DNA of 64,000 nucleotides, from assembly GCF_014216315.1 (NCBI RefSeq), contig NZ_CP045702.1, positions 2,976,001 to 3,040,000 on the forward strand, in the 5' to 3' direction. The stretch is from Streptomyces finlayi (lineage in GTDB: Bacteria > Actinomycetota > Actinomycetes > Streptomycetales > Streptomycetaceae). Of the stretch, positions 51,032 through 59,312 are shown piece after piece. The notes beneath the pieces are model-generated. The model worked only from the letters and a program-made list of their open reading frames with translations. It was not told the DNA's origin and did no database searches. The translations under genes and the position numbers were made by a program. The first letter of the stretch is position 1. Each line of letters opens with the position of its first letter.

Positions 51032-52654
51032 CTACCGCTTCCGCTCGACCCGCCGCTCGTCCCAGACCGGCTCCGCGGACTCCCGCACCACCCCGTCCGA
51101 CCCGAAGACCAGATACCGGTCGAAGGACTTCGCGAACCACCGGTCGTGCGTGACCGCCATCACCGTGCCGTCGTACATCTCCAGCCCGTCCTGCAGCGCC
51201 TCGGCCGACTCCAGGTCCAGGTTGTCCGTCGGCTCGTCCAGCAGCAGAGCCGTCGTCCCCGCCAGCTCCAGCAGCAGGATCTGGAACCGCGCCTGCTGCC
51301 CGCCCGACAGCTTCTCGAACGGCTGGTCCCCCTGCCGCTCCATCTCGTACCGCCGCAGCACGGACATCGCCCCGCCCCGGTCCTTGGCGTGCTCGGTCCA
51401 GAGGATCTCGACCAGCGTGTGTCCCAGCAGCTCAGGATGCGCGTGCGTCTGCGCGAAGTGCCCCGGCACGACCCGCGCCCCGAGCTTCCACTCCCCCGTG
51501 TGCGCCACCGACGCATCGCCGGCCAGCAGCCGCAGGAAGTGCGACTTCCCCGACCCGTTAGATCCCAGGACGGCTACCCGCTCCCCGTAGAAGATCTCCA
51601 GGTCGAACGGCTTCATCAGACCGGTCAGCTCCAGGTTCTTGCAGGTCACCGCCCGCACCCCGGTCCGCCCACCCCGCAGCCGCATCCTGATGTCCTGCTC
51701 GCGCGGCGGCTCCGGCGGCGGGCCCGCCTCCTCGAACTTCTTGAAGCGCGTCTGCATCGCGTGGTAGCGGTTCGCCATGTCCGGGCTGTTCGCCGCCTGC
51801 TGCCTCATCCGCAGGACCAGCGCCTTCAGCCGGGCGTGCTCCTCCTCCCAGCGCCGCAGCAGCTCCTCGAAGCGGGCGAACCGCTCCTTGCGCGCCGCGT
51901 GGTAGGTCGCGAACCCGCCACCGTGCACCCAGACGTCCGACCCGGCGGGGCTGGGCTCCACGCTCACGATCTTCTCCGCGGCCCGGGACAGCAGCTCCCG
52001 GTCGTGGGAGACGAACAGGACCGTCTTACGGGTCTCCTTCAGCTTCCCCTCCAGCCACCGCTTGCCCGGCACGTCCAGATAGTTGTCCGGCTCGTCCAGC
52101 AGGAGCACCTCGTCGGGCCCCCGGAGGAGCGCCTCCAGGACCAGCCGCTTCTGCTCACCCCCACTGAGCGTCCGCAGCTCACGCCACTGCGCCTTCTCGT
52201 ACGGGACGCCGAGCGCCGCCATCGTGCACATGTCCCACAGGGTCTCGGCCTCGTACCCCCGCACCTCCGCCCAGTCACTGAGCGCCTGCGCGTACGCCAT
52301 CTGCGCGGCCTCGTCGTCGACGGTGAGGATCAGCCGCTCGGCGGCGTCGACGGCCGCGGCCGCGTCCCTGATCCTCGGCTGGGCCACGGACACCAGCAGG
52401 TCCCGTACGGTCCGCTCGTCCCGCACCGACCCCACGAACTGGGCCATCACCCCGAGCCCGCCACTCACCGACACCGAACCGCCGTGCGGCTGGATCTCAC
52501 CGGCCAGCAGCCGCAGCAGCGTCGTCTTGCCCGCGCCGTTCGCCCCGACGAGAGCGACGACGGCGCCGTCCGCGACCCGGAACGAAGCATCGCCGAGCAG
52601 CACCCGCCCGTCCGGTAGGTAGTACTCCAGGTGCCCTGCTTCAAGATGTCCCAT
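51032..52654 (-). CDS. ABC-F family ATP-binding protein
   Basis: The 540 residues contain two ABC domains without membrane segments. The first Walker A is VGANGAGKTTLLRLL with LSGGEQKRLVLEALLRGPDEVLLLDEPDNYLDV; the second is LGSNGSGKSHFLRLL with LSGGQQARFQILLLELAGTTALLLDEPTDNLDL. A linker rich in charged helices (about 250-310) is the ribosome-contacting arm of ABC-F proteins. It should bind ribosomes to relieve stalling or confer antibiotic tolerance. I chose the ATG at 52654; another ATG at 52663 is in frame. A candidate promoter would make the mRNA leaderless. Confidence 0.92.
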   Translation of the reverse strand: MGHLEAGHLEYYLPDGRVLLGDASFRVADGAVVALVGANGAGKTTLLRLLAGEIQPHGGSVSVSGGLGVMAQFVGSVRDERTVRDLLVSVAQPRIRDAAAAVDAAERLILTVDDEAAQMAYAQALSDWAEVRGYEAETLWDMCTMAALGVPYEKAQWRELRTLSGGEQKRLVLEALLRGPDEVLLLDEPDNYLDVPGKRWLEGKLKETRKTVLFVSHDRELLSRAAEKIVSVEPSPAGSDVWVHGGGFATYHAARKERFARFEELLRRWEEEHARLKALVLRMRQQAANSPDMANRYHAMQTRFKKFEEAGPPPEPPREQDIRMRLRGGRTGVRAVTCKNLELTGLMKPFDLEIFYGERVAVLGSNGSGKSHFLRLLAGDASVAHTGEWKLGARVVPGHFAQTHAHPELLGHTLVEILWTEHAKDRGGAMSVLRRYEMERQGDQPFEKLSGGQQARFQILLLELAGTTALLLDEPTDNLDLESAEALQDGLEMYDGTVMAVTHDRWFAKSFDRYLVFGSDGVVRESAEPVWDERRVERKR

Positions 52655-52661
52655 ACCCAGC

Positions 52662-52691
52662 ATTGTCACGGCCCGCGAAGCCCTGGCCCAA
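52662..52691 (-). promoter_or_regulatory. Promoter of the ABC-F gene
   Basis: TTGGGC (complement of 52686-52691) and GACAAT (complement of 52662-52667) are 18 bp apart, with 7 nt between the -10 and the ATG at 52654. The hairpin element at 52708 begins only about 17 bp upstream of the -35. Confidence 0.6.
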
Positions 52692-52707
52692 CCGGTTTTG
52701 CCGCGGT

Positions 52708-52873
52708 CTTGGACCGACCGGCACATGGGGGGTGGAAGAAGGAGCGGGGCTGGGTACGTGCAGCTGCAAGGCGGAGGATTGAGGCAACGCGGAGCGTTGG
52801 TGATTGACGACAACGCCGCAGATGTGCGTGCCCAGCCCCGCGACGCCGCCCCCCATGTGCCGGTCGGTCTAGG
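52708..52873. repeat. Hairpin element B (about 166 bp), same family as element A
   Basis: The 21-bp perfect arms 52712-52732 and 52849-52869 extend outward by four weaker pairs to 52708-52873. The core has AGAAGGAGCGG (52737), CAAGGCGGAGGA (52767), TGACGACAACGCCG (52805) and CGCGACGCCG (52839). Spacers are again 19, 26 and 20 nt, so the core is 112 bp in both copies. Spacer and arm sequences differ from element A but keep the same pairing. It fills the gap between two divergent genes; CTAGG at its right end overlaps the -10 of the next gene. Confidence 0.85.
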
Positions 52874-52875
52874 AT
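52870..52875 (+). promoter_or_regulatory. Consensus -10 TAGGAT formed by the end of element B
   Basis: TAGGAT ends 7 nt before the ATG at 52883, implying a leaderless transcript. Its first bases belong to the CTAG at the right border of the repeat element. No good -35 is visible in the element arm. Confidence 0.55.
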
Positions 52876-52882
52876 TCGCCGC

Positions 52883-53737
52883 ATGAGCATTGGTCAAGGG
52901 GGGCCCTCCTGGGGGCCGGGGGGCAGTCACACGCCGGACTGGGCGGCGCTGGCCGAGGAGTCGGCCGCGCGCAGCCGGCGCAGGAAGTGGCTGATGATCG
53001 GCGGCGGCGCGCTGGCCACCGCGGCGGTCGCCGCGATCGTGGCCACGGCCGTGATCACGGCCAACGGCGACGACGGTCCGGCCCGGTCGGAGAAGAACGC
53101 GAGCGAGCTGCCCGCGCCCGCCGAGCTGCCCGAGGAGACCGCCACACCCGAACCGTCGTTCTCCTCGGTGGCGCCGCCGCCACCGCCGGACCCGAAGGAC
53201 TACATCTCCGACGCCAGGAAGGACAAGGCGCCGATCACCGCCGACGCCTTCTTCCCCGGCAAGCGTCTGACCATGGGCGACCGGGTCCACATCAAGGGCG
53301 CGACGGCACAGACCCGCAACTGCGCCGGGACCACCCAGGGCGCGCTCGGCTCCATCCTCACCAGCAACCGCTGCGAACAGGTCATCCGCGCCACCTACCG
53401 CAAGGACGGCGTGGCGGTGACGGTCGGCCTCGCCGTCTTCAAGACCGAGGCACAGGCCAAGAAGGCCGCACAGCAGGCATCGGGCGGCATCGCCTCGCTC
53501 AACGGCGCCGGCGTCCCCACCTTCTGCCGCGGCGGCTCGGTGTGCCGCCGTACCGCCAACTCCTACGGCCGCTACGCCTACTTCACCGTGAGCGGCTTCA
53601 CCGACGGCAGGAACGTCACCAAGGCGGACGCCGACGTGTTCGCGGTCGGCGACGACCTGACGAACTTCACGTTCCGTCAGATCCGTCACCGGGGCGAGGT
53701 CCAGGCGTCGGCGGACATCGGCGCGCCCGTCGGCTGA
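52883..53737 (+). CDS. Membrane-anchored protein of unknown function, Cys-containing external domain
   Basis: The 284 residues have a short cytoplasmic N-terminus, a membrane helix (WLMIGGGALATAAVAAIVATAVI, about 36-58) and a Pro/Glu-rich linker. An external domain from about 110 contains the cysteines of RNCAGTTQ, NRCEQV, PTFCRGGSVCRR. Two disulfides are likely. Function unknown; such proteins are widespread in Streptomyces. The ATG lies directly behind the promoter formed at element B. Confidence 0.8.
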   Translation: MSIGQGGPSWGPGGSHTPDWAALAEESAARSRRRKWLMIGGGALATAAVAAIVATAVITANGDDGPARSEKNASELPAPAELPEETATPEPSFSSVAPPPPPDPKDYISDARKDKAPITADAFFPGKRLTMGDRVHIKGATAQTRNCAGTTQGALGSILTSNRCEQVIRATYRKDGVAVTVGLAVFKTEAQAKKAAQQASGGIASLNGAGVPTFCRGGSVCRRTANSYGRYAYFTVSGFTDGRNVTKADADVFAVGDDLTNFTFRQIRHRGEVQASADIGAPVG

Positions 53738-53755
53738 CCGGCACCGCCCGGGGGC

Positions 53756-54610
53756 TCAGCAGCAGCCGCCCCCGGGCAACGTCCGTACGTTCCGGGCCTC
53801 CACCGCCCGCGCCGCCAGCAACGCGTCGGCGGGATAGGCGACTTCCTCCAGCGTCAGCCCGTGCGGCCTGACCACATGCACCGCGGGGTCCCGCACCCGC
53901 GCAGCCAGTACCTCCGCGGGCCACCGGGCGGGCCGGCGCCCGTCCCCCACGAACAGGGCCGCACCGATCAGCGCCCGCACCATGTTGTGGCAGAAGGCGT
54001 CCGCCTGCACGGTCGCCGTCATCACACCGGACGCCTCGCCCCGTACCCAGTCGAACTTCTGGAGCGTACGGATGGTCGTCGCACCCTCGCGCTTCTTGCA
54101 GTACGCGGCGAAGTCGTGCTCGCCCACCATCGGCGCCGCCGCCTCGTTCATCGCGTCCACGTCCAACGGCCTGTCGTGCCACAGGACGTGGCCCCGCAGC
54201 AGCGGGTCCACCCCGCCCGGCCGGTCCGCGACCCGGTACGCGTAACGCCGCCACAGCGCCGAGAACCGCGCGTTGAAGCCGGCCGGCGACTCGGCTGCCC
54301 GCCAGATCCGCACGTCCTGCGGCATCCGTCCGGCCATGCGCCGCAGCAGCTTCTCCTCGTGCTCGGCCCACACCTCGGCCGGCAGATCGACGTGCGCGAC
54401 CTGCCCCCGGGCGTGCACCCCGGCATCGGTACGCCCGGCGACGGTCAGGTCGTACGTACGCGAGGACCGCGTCACCGTCCTCAGCGCATCCTCGATCTCC
54501 CCCTGCACCGTGCGCCTGCTGGTCTGCTTCGCCCAGCCGGAGAAGTCCTTCCCGTCGTACGAAAGGTCCAGCCGTACCCGTACGAAACCGGGCTCCACCT
54601 CGTCACTCAC
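53756..54610 (-). CDS. truA: tRNA pseudouridine(38-40) synthase
   Basis: TruA isomerises uridines 38-40 in the anticodon arm. The 284 residues contain the catalytic Asp62 in AGRTDAGVHARGQVAH and the start RVRLDLSYDGKDFSGWAKQ. The C-terminus ends GGGCC. It follows rplQ on the same strand after a terminator. Start is GTG at 54610. Confidence 0.95.
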   Translation of the reverse strand: MSDEVEPGFVRVRLDLSYDGKDFSGWAKQTSRRTVQGEIEDALRTVTRSSRTYDLTVAGRTDAGVHARGQVAHVDLPAEVWAEHEEKLLRRMAGRMPQDVRIWRAAESPAGFNARFSALWRRYAYRVADRPGGVDPLLRGHVLWHDRPLDVDAMNEAAAPMVGEHDFAAYCKKREGATTIRTLQKFDWVRGEASGVMTATVQADAFCHNMVRALIGAALFVGDGRRPARWPAEVLAARVRDPAVHVVRPHGLTLEEVAYPADALLAARAVEARNVRTLPGGGCC

Positions 54611-54632
54611 CCGCGCATCCTCTCAGAACAGA

Positions 54633-54670
54633 ACGGGCCCGCATCGCCCCGAAGGGAGATGCGGGCCCGT
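54633..54670. terminator. Terminator after rplQ
   Basis: Perfect 13-bp arms (54633-54645 with 54658-54670) and a 12-nt loop lie 19 bp beyond the rplQ stop and just before the truA start. Confidence 0.88.
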
Positions 54671-54688
54671 CCAGTGGTCTCAGAACGC

Positions 54689-55219
54689 TCAGGCGTCCTT
54701 GCCGTCCACATCAGCCGCTGCCGCGGCGGGCGCGTCGGCCTCGGCGGCCGGCTTGGCGTCCTCGACGGACTCGGCCGGGGCCTCGTCCTTCTTGAGGGAG
54801 TCTTCCTTGACCGCACGCTTCGTCGCGGCCTCGGCCTCACCGGTGGCCTGCTGCGCCACGGTCAGCGCCTCGACCAGCTCGATGACCGCCATCGGGGCGT
54901 TGTCGCCACGACGGTTGCCGATCTTGGTGATACGGGTGTAACCACCGGGGCGGTTCTCGTACCGCGGGGCGATCTCGGTGAAGAGCGTGTGCACGATGCC
55001 CTTGTCCGTGATCGACTGCAGCACCAGGCGACGGTTGTGGATGTCGCCCTTCTTCGCCTTGGTGATGAAACGCTCGGCGACGGGGCGCAGGCGGCGAGCC
55101 TTGGCCTCGGTCGTCGTGATGCGGCCGTGCTCGAACAGCGACTTCGCGAGGTTGATGAGAAGAAGCTTCTCGTGCGCAGCGCTGCCGCCCAGACGGGCGC
55201 CCTTGGCGGGCTGAGGCAT
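54689..55219 (-). CDS. rplQ: Ribosomal protein L17
   Basis: The 176 residues begin PQPAKGARLGGSAAHEKLLL, the typical L17 start. After the core domain (to about 120) comes an Ala/Glu/Lys-rich acidic tail of about 55 residues, an actinobacterial extension. I chose the ATG at 55219 with AAGGAG upstream. It ends the rpoA operon; rpoA lies 235 bp upstream with a repeat in between. Confidence 0.97.
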   Translation of the reverse strand: MPQPAKGARLGGSAAHEKLLLINLAKSLFEHGRITTTEAKARRLRPVAERFITKAKKGDIHNRRLVLQSITDKGIVHTLFTEIAPRYENRPGGYTRITKIGNRRGDNAPMAVIELVEALTVAQQATGEAEAATKRAVKEDSLKKDEAPAESVEDAKPAAEADAPAAAAADVDGKDA

Positions 55220-55352
55220 GGTATTTCTCCTTGTGTGCTGCACCGGCCGTATCAGGTACCGGTGTCAGTTCCCGCGAGGCGGCCGCCCCGCGGAAGTTCT
55301 TGCTCGCCGTGGCTCTCATCGGACAACAGCCCGAAATCAAGCGCTACGGCTC

Positions 55353-55389
55353 TCGCCGGACATCAGCCAAAATCAAGCCCGTCCGGCGA
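55353..55389. repeat. Palindromic intergenic repeat between rpoA and rplQ
   Basis: TCGCCGGAC and GTCCGGCGA form 9-bp arms around a loop that contains AAAATCAAGCCC; a second AAATCAAGC lies just before it. The pattern CCGTCCGGCGATTGAGGAC looks like a dispersed REP-type sequence of Streptomyces. It could form a hairpin in the rpoA-rplQ transcript. Confidence 0.65.
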
Positions 55390-55454
55390 TTGAGGACAAA
55401 GGCCCTCGGCCCGGCCGGGGCGCCCAATGATCCGGGCACCCCCGCCGGAGGCGA

Positions 55455-56477
55455 TCAGTACTGCTCGGTCTCCACGAAACCGGCGTCCGCGTCGTCGTCC
55501 GCGCCGAACGCGTCAGCCGCGGCCGTCGGGTCGAAGCCGGGAGGCGAGTCCTTCAGCGCGAGGCCCATACCGGCCAGCTTCGCCTTGACCTCGTCGATCG
55601 ACTTCGCACCGAAGTTGCGGATGTCGAGCAGGTCGGCCTCGGAACGAGCCACGAGCTCACCCACGGAGTGGATGCCCTCGCGCTTGAGGCAGTTGTACGA
55701 GCGGACCGTGAGCTCGAGCTCCTCGATCGGCAGCGCCAGATCGGCGGCGAGCGCGGCGTCCGTGGGCGAGGGGCCCATGTCGATGCCCTCGGCGTCGATG
55801 TTGAGCTCGCGCGCCAGACCGAACAGCTCGACCAGGGTCTTACCGGCCGACGCCATGGCGTCACGGGGACGCATGGCCTGCTTGGTCTCGACGTCGACGA
55901 TCAGCTTGTCGAAGTCGGTGCGCTGCTCGACACGGGTCGCCTCGACCTTGTACGTGACCTTGAGCACCGGGGAGTAGATGGAGTCGACCGGAATCCGGCC
56001 GATCTCCTGGCCCGCCTGCTTGTTCTGGACGGCGGAGACGTAGCCGCGACCGCGCTCGACGGTCAGCTCCATCTCCAGCTTGCCCTTGCCGTTCAGCGTG
56101 GCCAGGACGAGGTCCGGGTTGTGGACCTCGACACCGGCCGGCGGGGCGATGTCAGCGGCGGTGACCAGACCGGGGCCCTGCTTGCGCAGGTACATCACGA
56201 CGGGCTCGTCGTGCTCCGAGGAGACGACGAGCTGCTTGATGTTGAGGATGAGGTCGGTGACGTCTTCCTTGACGCCCGGCACGGTGGTGAACTCGTGCAG
56301 GACACCGTCGATGCGGATGGACGTGACAGCCGCACCCGGGATCGAGGAGAGAAGAGTCCGGCGCAGGGAGTTGCCGAGGGTGTAACCGAAGCCCGGCTCC
56401 AGCGGCTCGATCACGAACCGGGAGCGGAACTCGTCGACGACCTCTTCGGTCAGCGACGGACGCTGAGCGATCAGCAT
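55455..56477 (-). CDS. rpoA: RNA polymerase alpha subunit
   Basis: The 340 residues comprise the alpha-NTD (FVIEPLEPGFGYTLGNSLRRTLLSSIPGAAVT) that dimerises and binds beta and beta', a linker, and the alpha-CTD (about 255-320; LELTVRSYNCLKREGIHSVGELV, then DIRNFGAKSIDEVKAKL) that contacts UP elements and activators. The acidic C-terminal end is usual in actinobacteria. It follows rpsK by 135 bp. Start is ATG. Confidence 0.98.
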   Translation of the reverse strand: MLIAQRPSLTEEVVDEFRSRFVIEPLEPGFGYTLGNSLRRTLLSSIPGAAVTSIRIDGVLHEFTTVPGVKEDVTDLILNIKQLVVSSEHDEPVVMYLRKQGPGLVTAADIAPPAGVEVHNPDLVLATLNGKGKLEMELTVERGRGYVSAVQNKQAGQEIGRIPVDSIYSPVLKVTYKVEATRVEQRTDFDKLIVDVETKQAMRPRDAMASAGKTLVELFGLARELNIDAEGIDMGPSPTDAALAADLALPIEELELTVRSYNCLKREGIHSVGELVARSEADLLDIRNFGAKSIDEVKAKLAGMGLALKDSPPGFDPTAAADAFGADDDADAGFVETEQY

Positions 56478-56612
56478 GAGGAGAATCCTTCAGTCGTGGG
56501 CACCCACTATTTGATGCCCTACAGATGGAACAAGGATACGGGCGGTACGCCTCGAAGAGACATACCGCCCGGACCTGGAAGAAACGCAACAACCGTTACC
56601 GGCCGTCGTGCG

Positions 56613-57017
56613 TCAGACGCGACGACGCTTCGGCGGGCGGCAGCCGTTGTGCGGCGTCGGGGTGACGTCCTGGATCGAACCGACCTCGAGGCCAGTGGCC
56701 TGGAGGGAGCGGATCGCGGTCTCGCGGCCGGAGCCCGGACCCTTGACGAAGACGTCAACCTTGCGCATGCCGTGCTCCTGCGCGCGGCGGGCGGCCGACT
56801 CGGCGGCCATCTGCGCGGCGAAGGGGGTGGACTTGCGCGAGCCCTTGAAGCCGACGTGGCCGGCGGAGGCCCAGGAGATCACGTTGCCCGCGGGGTCCGT
56901 GATCGAGACGATGGTGTTGTTGAACGTGCTCTTGATGTGCGCGTGCCCATGAGCGACGTTCTTCTTTTCCTTGCGACGCACCTTCTTGGCTGCGCCCTGA
57001 CGACCCTTGGGGGGCAT
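56613..57017 (-). CDS. rpsK: Ribosomal protein S11
   Basis: The 134 residues contain NVAHGHAHIKSTFNNTIVSI and the end VTPTPHNGCRPPKRRRV, both diagnostic of S11. It lies between rpsM and rpoA in the standard bacterial order. Start is ATG at 57017. Confidence 0.98.
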   Translation of the reverse strand: MPPKGRQGAAKKVRRKEKKNVAHGHAHIKSTFNNTIVSITDPAGNVISWASAGHVGFKGSRKSTPFAAQMAAESAARRAQEHGMRKVDVFVKGPGSGRETAIRSLQATGLEVGSIQDVTPTPHNGCRPPKRRRV

Positions 57018-57089
57018 GTCTTTACTCCAGATGGAGAGGGGAGGTGATCGGTCCTACAGCGAAGACCGCTGGATAGCGTCCGCTGAGGA

Positions 57090-57470
57090 CTACTTCTTGC
57101 CCGGCTTCTTCTTACCGGCGATCGCGCGACGCGGGCCCTTGCGGGTACGCGCGTTGGTGCTGGTGCGCTGACCGTGCACCGGCAGACCACGGCGGTGACG
57201 GATGCCCTGGTAGCAGCCGATCTCGATCTTGCGGCGGATGTCACCCTGGATCTCGCGGCGGAGGTCACCCTCGGTGCGCAGGTTGGCGTCCACGTACTCG
57301 CGGATCTTGACCAGGTCCTCTTCGGCCAGGTCACGAACGCGGGTGTTCGGGTTCACGCCGGCGCTGGCGAGGATCTCCTTGGACCGGGTACGCCCGATGC
57401 CGAAGACGTAGGTGAGGGCAACCTCCACGCGCTTTTCGCGCGGGATGTCAACACCTGAAACGCGTGCCAT
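57090..57470 (-). CDS. rpsM: Ribosomal protein S13
   Basis: The 126 residues begin ARVSGVDIPREKRVEVALTY and include RHRRGLPVHGQRTSTNARTRKG, as is typical of S13. The Lys-rich tail ends GKKKPGKK. It is 72 bp upstream of rpsK and about 200 bp after rpmJ. Confidence 0.98.
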   Translation of the reverse strand: MARVSGVDIPREKRVEVALTYVFGIGRTRSKEILASAGVNPNTRVRDLAEEDLVKIREYVDANLRTEGDLRREIQGDIRRKIEIGCYQGIRHRRGLPVHGQRTSTNARTRKGPRRAIAGKKKPGKK

Positions 57471-57668
57471 TCAATGGCTCCAGTTGTTATGTCGGGGGTC
57501 TTCCACAGTGTCACTCCCGGCCGCCGACCTCTCGTACGAAGTACTGAGGTGGTACGTCCGGGTCCCCGGCCCCCGCCGGAGGTGTCGTCAGCCGAAGCGT
57601 GGACGGGCACTGCGTATGTACGAATTACGTGCGTCGCGCGAAGTCTGCGAGATGCAGGGGGTCGTGCT

Positions 57669-57782
57669 TCAGCCCTGGCGCTGCTTGTGGCGCAGGTTGT
57701 CGCAGATGACCATGACCCGACCGTGACGGCGGATCACCTTGCACTTGTCGCAGATCTTCTTGACGCTCGGCTTGACCTTCAT
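57669..57782 (-). CDS. rpmJ: Ribosomal protein L36
   Basis: This 37-residue protein reads MKVKPSVKKICDKCKVIRR and ends NLRHKQRQG. The zinc ligands CxxC (Cys11, Cys14), Cys27 and His32 are present, so this is the zinc-containing (C+) form, which is replaced by a zinc-free paralog under Zur control in Streptomyces. It sits between infA and rpsM as usual. Confidence 0.97.
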   Translation of the reverse strand: MKVKPSVKKICDKCKVIRRHGRVMVICDNLRHKQRQG

Positions 57783-57842
57783 GGGATGTCAGGTTCTCCG
57801 GGTCAGTGCCATCACCGCGCCGAAGCGCGATGCGGGCAAGAT

Positions 57843-58064
57843 CTACTTGTATCGGTAGACGATCCGGCCACGCGTCAGGTCGTACGGAGAGAGCTCCACC
57901 ACGACCCTGTCATCCGGGAGGATACGGATGTAGTGCATCCGCATCTTGCCGCTGATGTGCGCGAGGACCTTGTGACCGTTCTGGAGCTCCACCCTGAACA
58001 TCGCGTTCGGGAGAGACTCGATCACGGTGCCCTCAATTTCGATGGCACCTTGCTTCTTGGCCAC
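57843..58064 (-). CDS. infA: Translation initiation factor IF-1
   Basis: The 73 residues form an OB fold: AKKQGAIEIEGTVIESLPNA and ending SPYDLTRGRIVYRYK. The GTG start at 58064 follows AAAGGCGA. The frame extends upstream but only into the promoter region, where a possible -10 TAGACT lies at 58145-58150 (complement). It leads the infA-rpmJ-rpsM-rpsK-rpoA-rplQ operon. Confidence 0.97.
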   Translation of the reverse strand: MAKKQGAIEIEGTVIESLPNAMFRVELQNGHKVLAHISGKMRMHYIRILPDDRVVVELSPYDLTRGRIVYRYK

Positions 58065-58229
58065 GCTTCGCCTTTCGAATCGGCTACCTTGATCGACTTC
58101 GGCTTCCATATGCGGACACACGGATGCACGAGAGCCGACGAGTCAGTCTACGTCAGCGGATCCGAAAAGACGAATCCGTCAAGTTTGCCCAGCCACGGTG
58201 ATCCTTAGACCTGCTGGGCGGCCCTGTCA

Positions 58230-58387
58230 TCACCCCAGGGGGTCCGGCGCCGCCTCGATCCCGGCCCCTCCCCCACGCAGCCCTCGCGGGCTCGGCGCCG
58301 GAGCGCCTCACAGCTTCGGTCCGCCGCGCCGAGCTCCGCCCGCCGGCAGGCGGTCACCCCAGGGGGTCCGGCGCCGCCTCGATCCCG
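58230..58387. repeat. 34-bp direct repeat: duplicated 3' end of map
   Basis: Positions 58230-58263 and 58354-58387 are identical over 34 bp, 124 bp apart. The second copy is the last ten codons plus stop of map; the first lies downstream of the gene in the same orientation. The 90 bp between are GC-rich with several short inverted repeats. Such a gene-end duplication is what an integrated element leaves when its attachment site restores the gene, though no integrase is present. Confidence 0.85.
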
Positions 58388-59190
58388 TACTGCGCCAGCT
58401 TCTCGCGGCCGCAGTCGGGTGACGTGAGGACCAGGGGGCCCTGCTCCGTCAGAGCGATCGAGTGCTCCCAGTGCGAGGACCAGGTGCCGTCGGTCGTCAG
58501 GACCGTCCACTCGTCCGCCAGGACCTTCGTCTGCGCCGTACCGAGGGACACCATGGGCTCGATGGCCAGGCAGACGCCCGGGACCAGCTTGATGCCCTTG
58601 CCGCGCTTACGGGAGACGTAGTTCAGCAGGTGCGGGTCCATGTGCATCTCGGTGCCGATGCCGTGGCCGCCGTAGTCCTCGATGATCCCGTACTTGCCGG
58701 TGGCCGGGCGGGGCTGGCGGCGGATGTAGGACTCGATCGCCTTGGAGATGTCGACGAGGCGGTTGTTCACCTTCATCGCGGCGATGCCGGCCCACATCGA
58801 CTCCTCGGTCACCCGGGACAGCTCCACGAGCTCCGGGGCGTGACCGGTGCCGACGAACGCGGTGTACGCGGCGTCGCCGTGCCAGCCGTCGATGATCGCG
58901 CCGGCGTCGATCGAGATGATGTCGCCGTCCTTGAGGACCGTCTTGTCGTCCGGGATGCCGTGCACGACGACCTCGTTGACCGAGGTGCAGATGGTCGCGG
59001 GGAAGCCGCCGTACCCGAGGAAGTTCGACTTGGCGCCGTGGTCGGCGATCACCTTGCGCGCGACCTCGTCGAGGTCCTTGGTGGTGGCGCCGGGCACGGC
59101 CGCCTCGCGGGTGGCGGCGTGAATGGCAGCGACCACCAGGCCCGCCTCGCGCATCTTCGCGATCTGCTCGGGAGTCTTGATCTGCACCAT
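58354..59190 (-). CDS. map: Methionine aminopeptidase, type I
   Basis: Map removes the initiator Met from nascent proteins. The 278 residues carry the metal ligands expected of the family in SIDAGAIIDGWHGDAAYT (Asp pair), HGIGTEMHMDP (His) and later Glu residues (CLAIEPMVS, then WEHSIALTEQG). It follows adk by 122 bp with a terminator in between. Start is ATG. The last ten codons recur downstream. Confidence 0.96.
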   Translation of the reverse strand: MVQIKTPEQIAKMREAGLVVAAIHAATREAAVPGATTKDLDEVARKVIADHGAKSNFLGYGGFPATICTSVNEVVVHGIPDDKTVLKDGDIISIDAGAIIDGWHGDAAYTAFVGTGHAPELVELSRVTEESMWAGIAAMKVNNRLVDISKAIESYIRRQPRPATGKYGIIEDYGGHGIGTEMHMDPHLLNYVSRKRGKGIKLVPGVCLAIEPMVSLGTAQTKVLADEWTVLTTDGTWSSHWEHSIALTEQGPLVLTSPDCGREKLAQYGIEAAPDPLG

Positions 59191-59251
59191 TGCTCGGCGC
59201 CTCTCTACGTCTGTGGGATACGGGTGCGGCGTATCCCAAGATACGGCGCAA

Positions 59252-59292
59252 ACAGTCGGCCGCGACGCCTGTGAGGCGCCGCGGCCGACTGT
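59252..59292. terminator. Hairpin between adk and map
   Basis: An almost perfect inverted repeat of about 19 bp (59252-59270 with 59274-59292) and a 3-nt loop, 21 bp beyond the adk stop. It would end or attenuate the secY-adk transcript before map. Confidence 0.82.
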
Positions 59293-59312
59293 GAAGGTGC
59301 TACGGGGAGGTC

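Noticed and set aside
52655..53689. N-terminal extension of the ABC-F gene through the repeat element
   Set aside because: The extension is antisense to the membrane-protein gene and crosses the hairpin element; conserved ABC-F sequence begins only at 52654.
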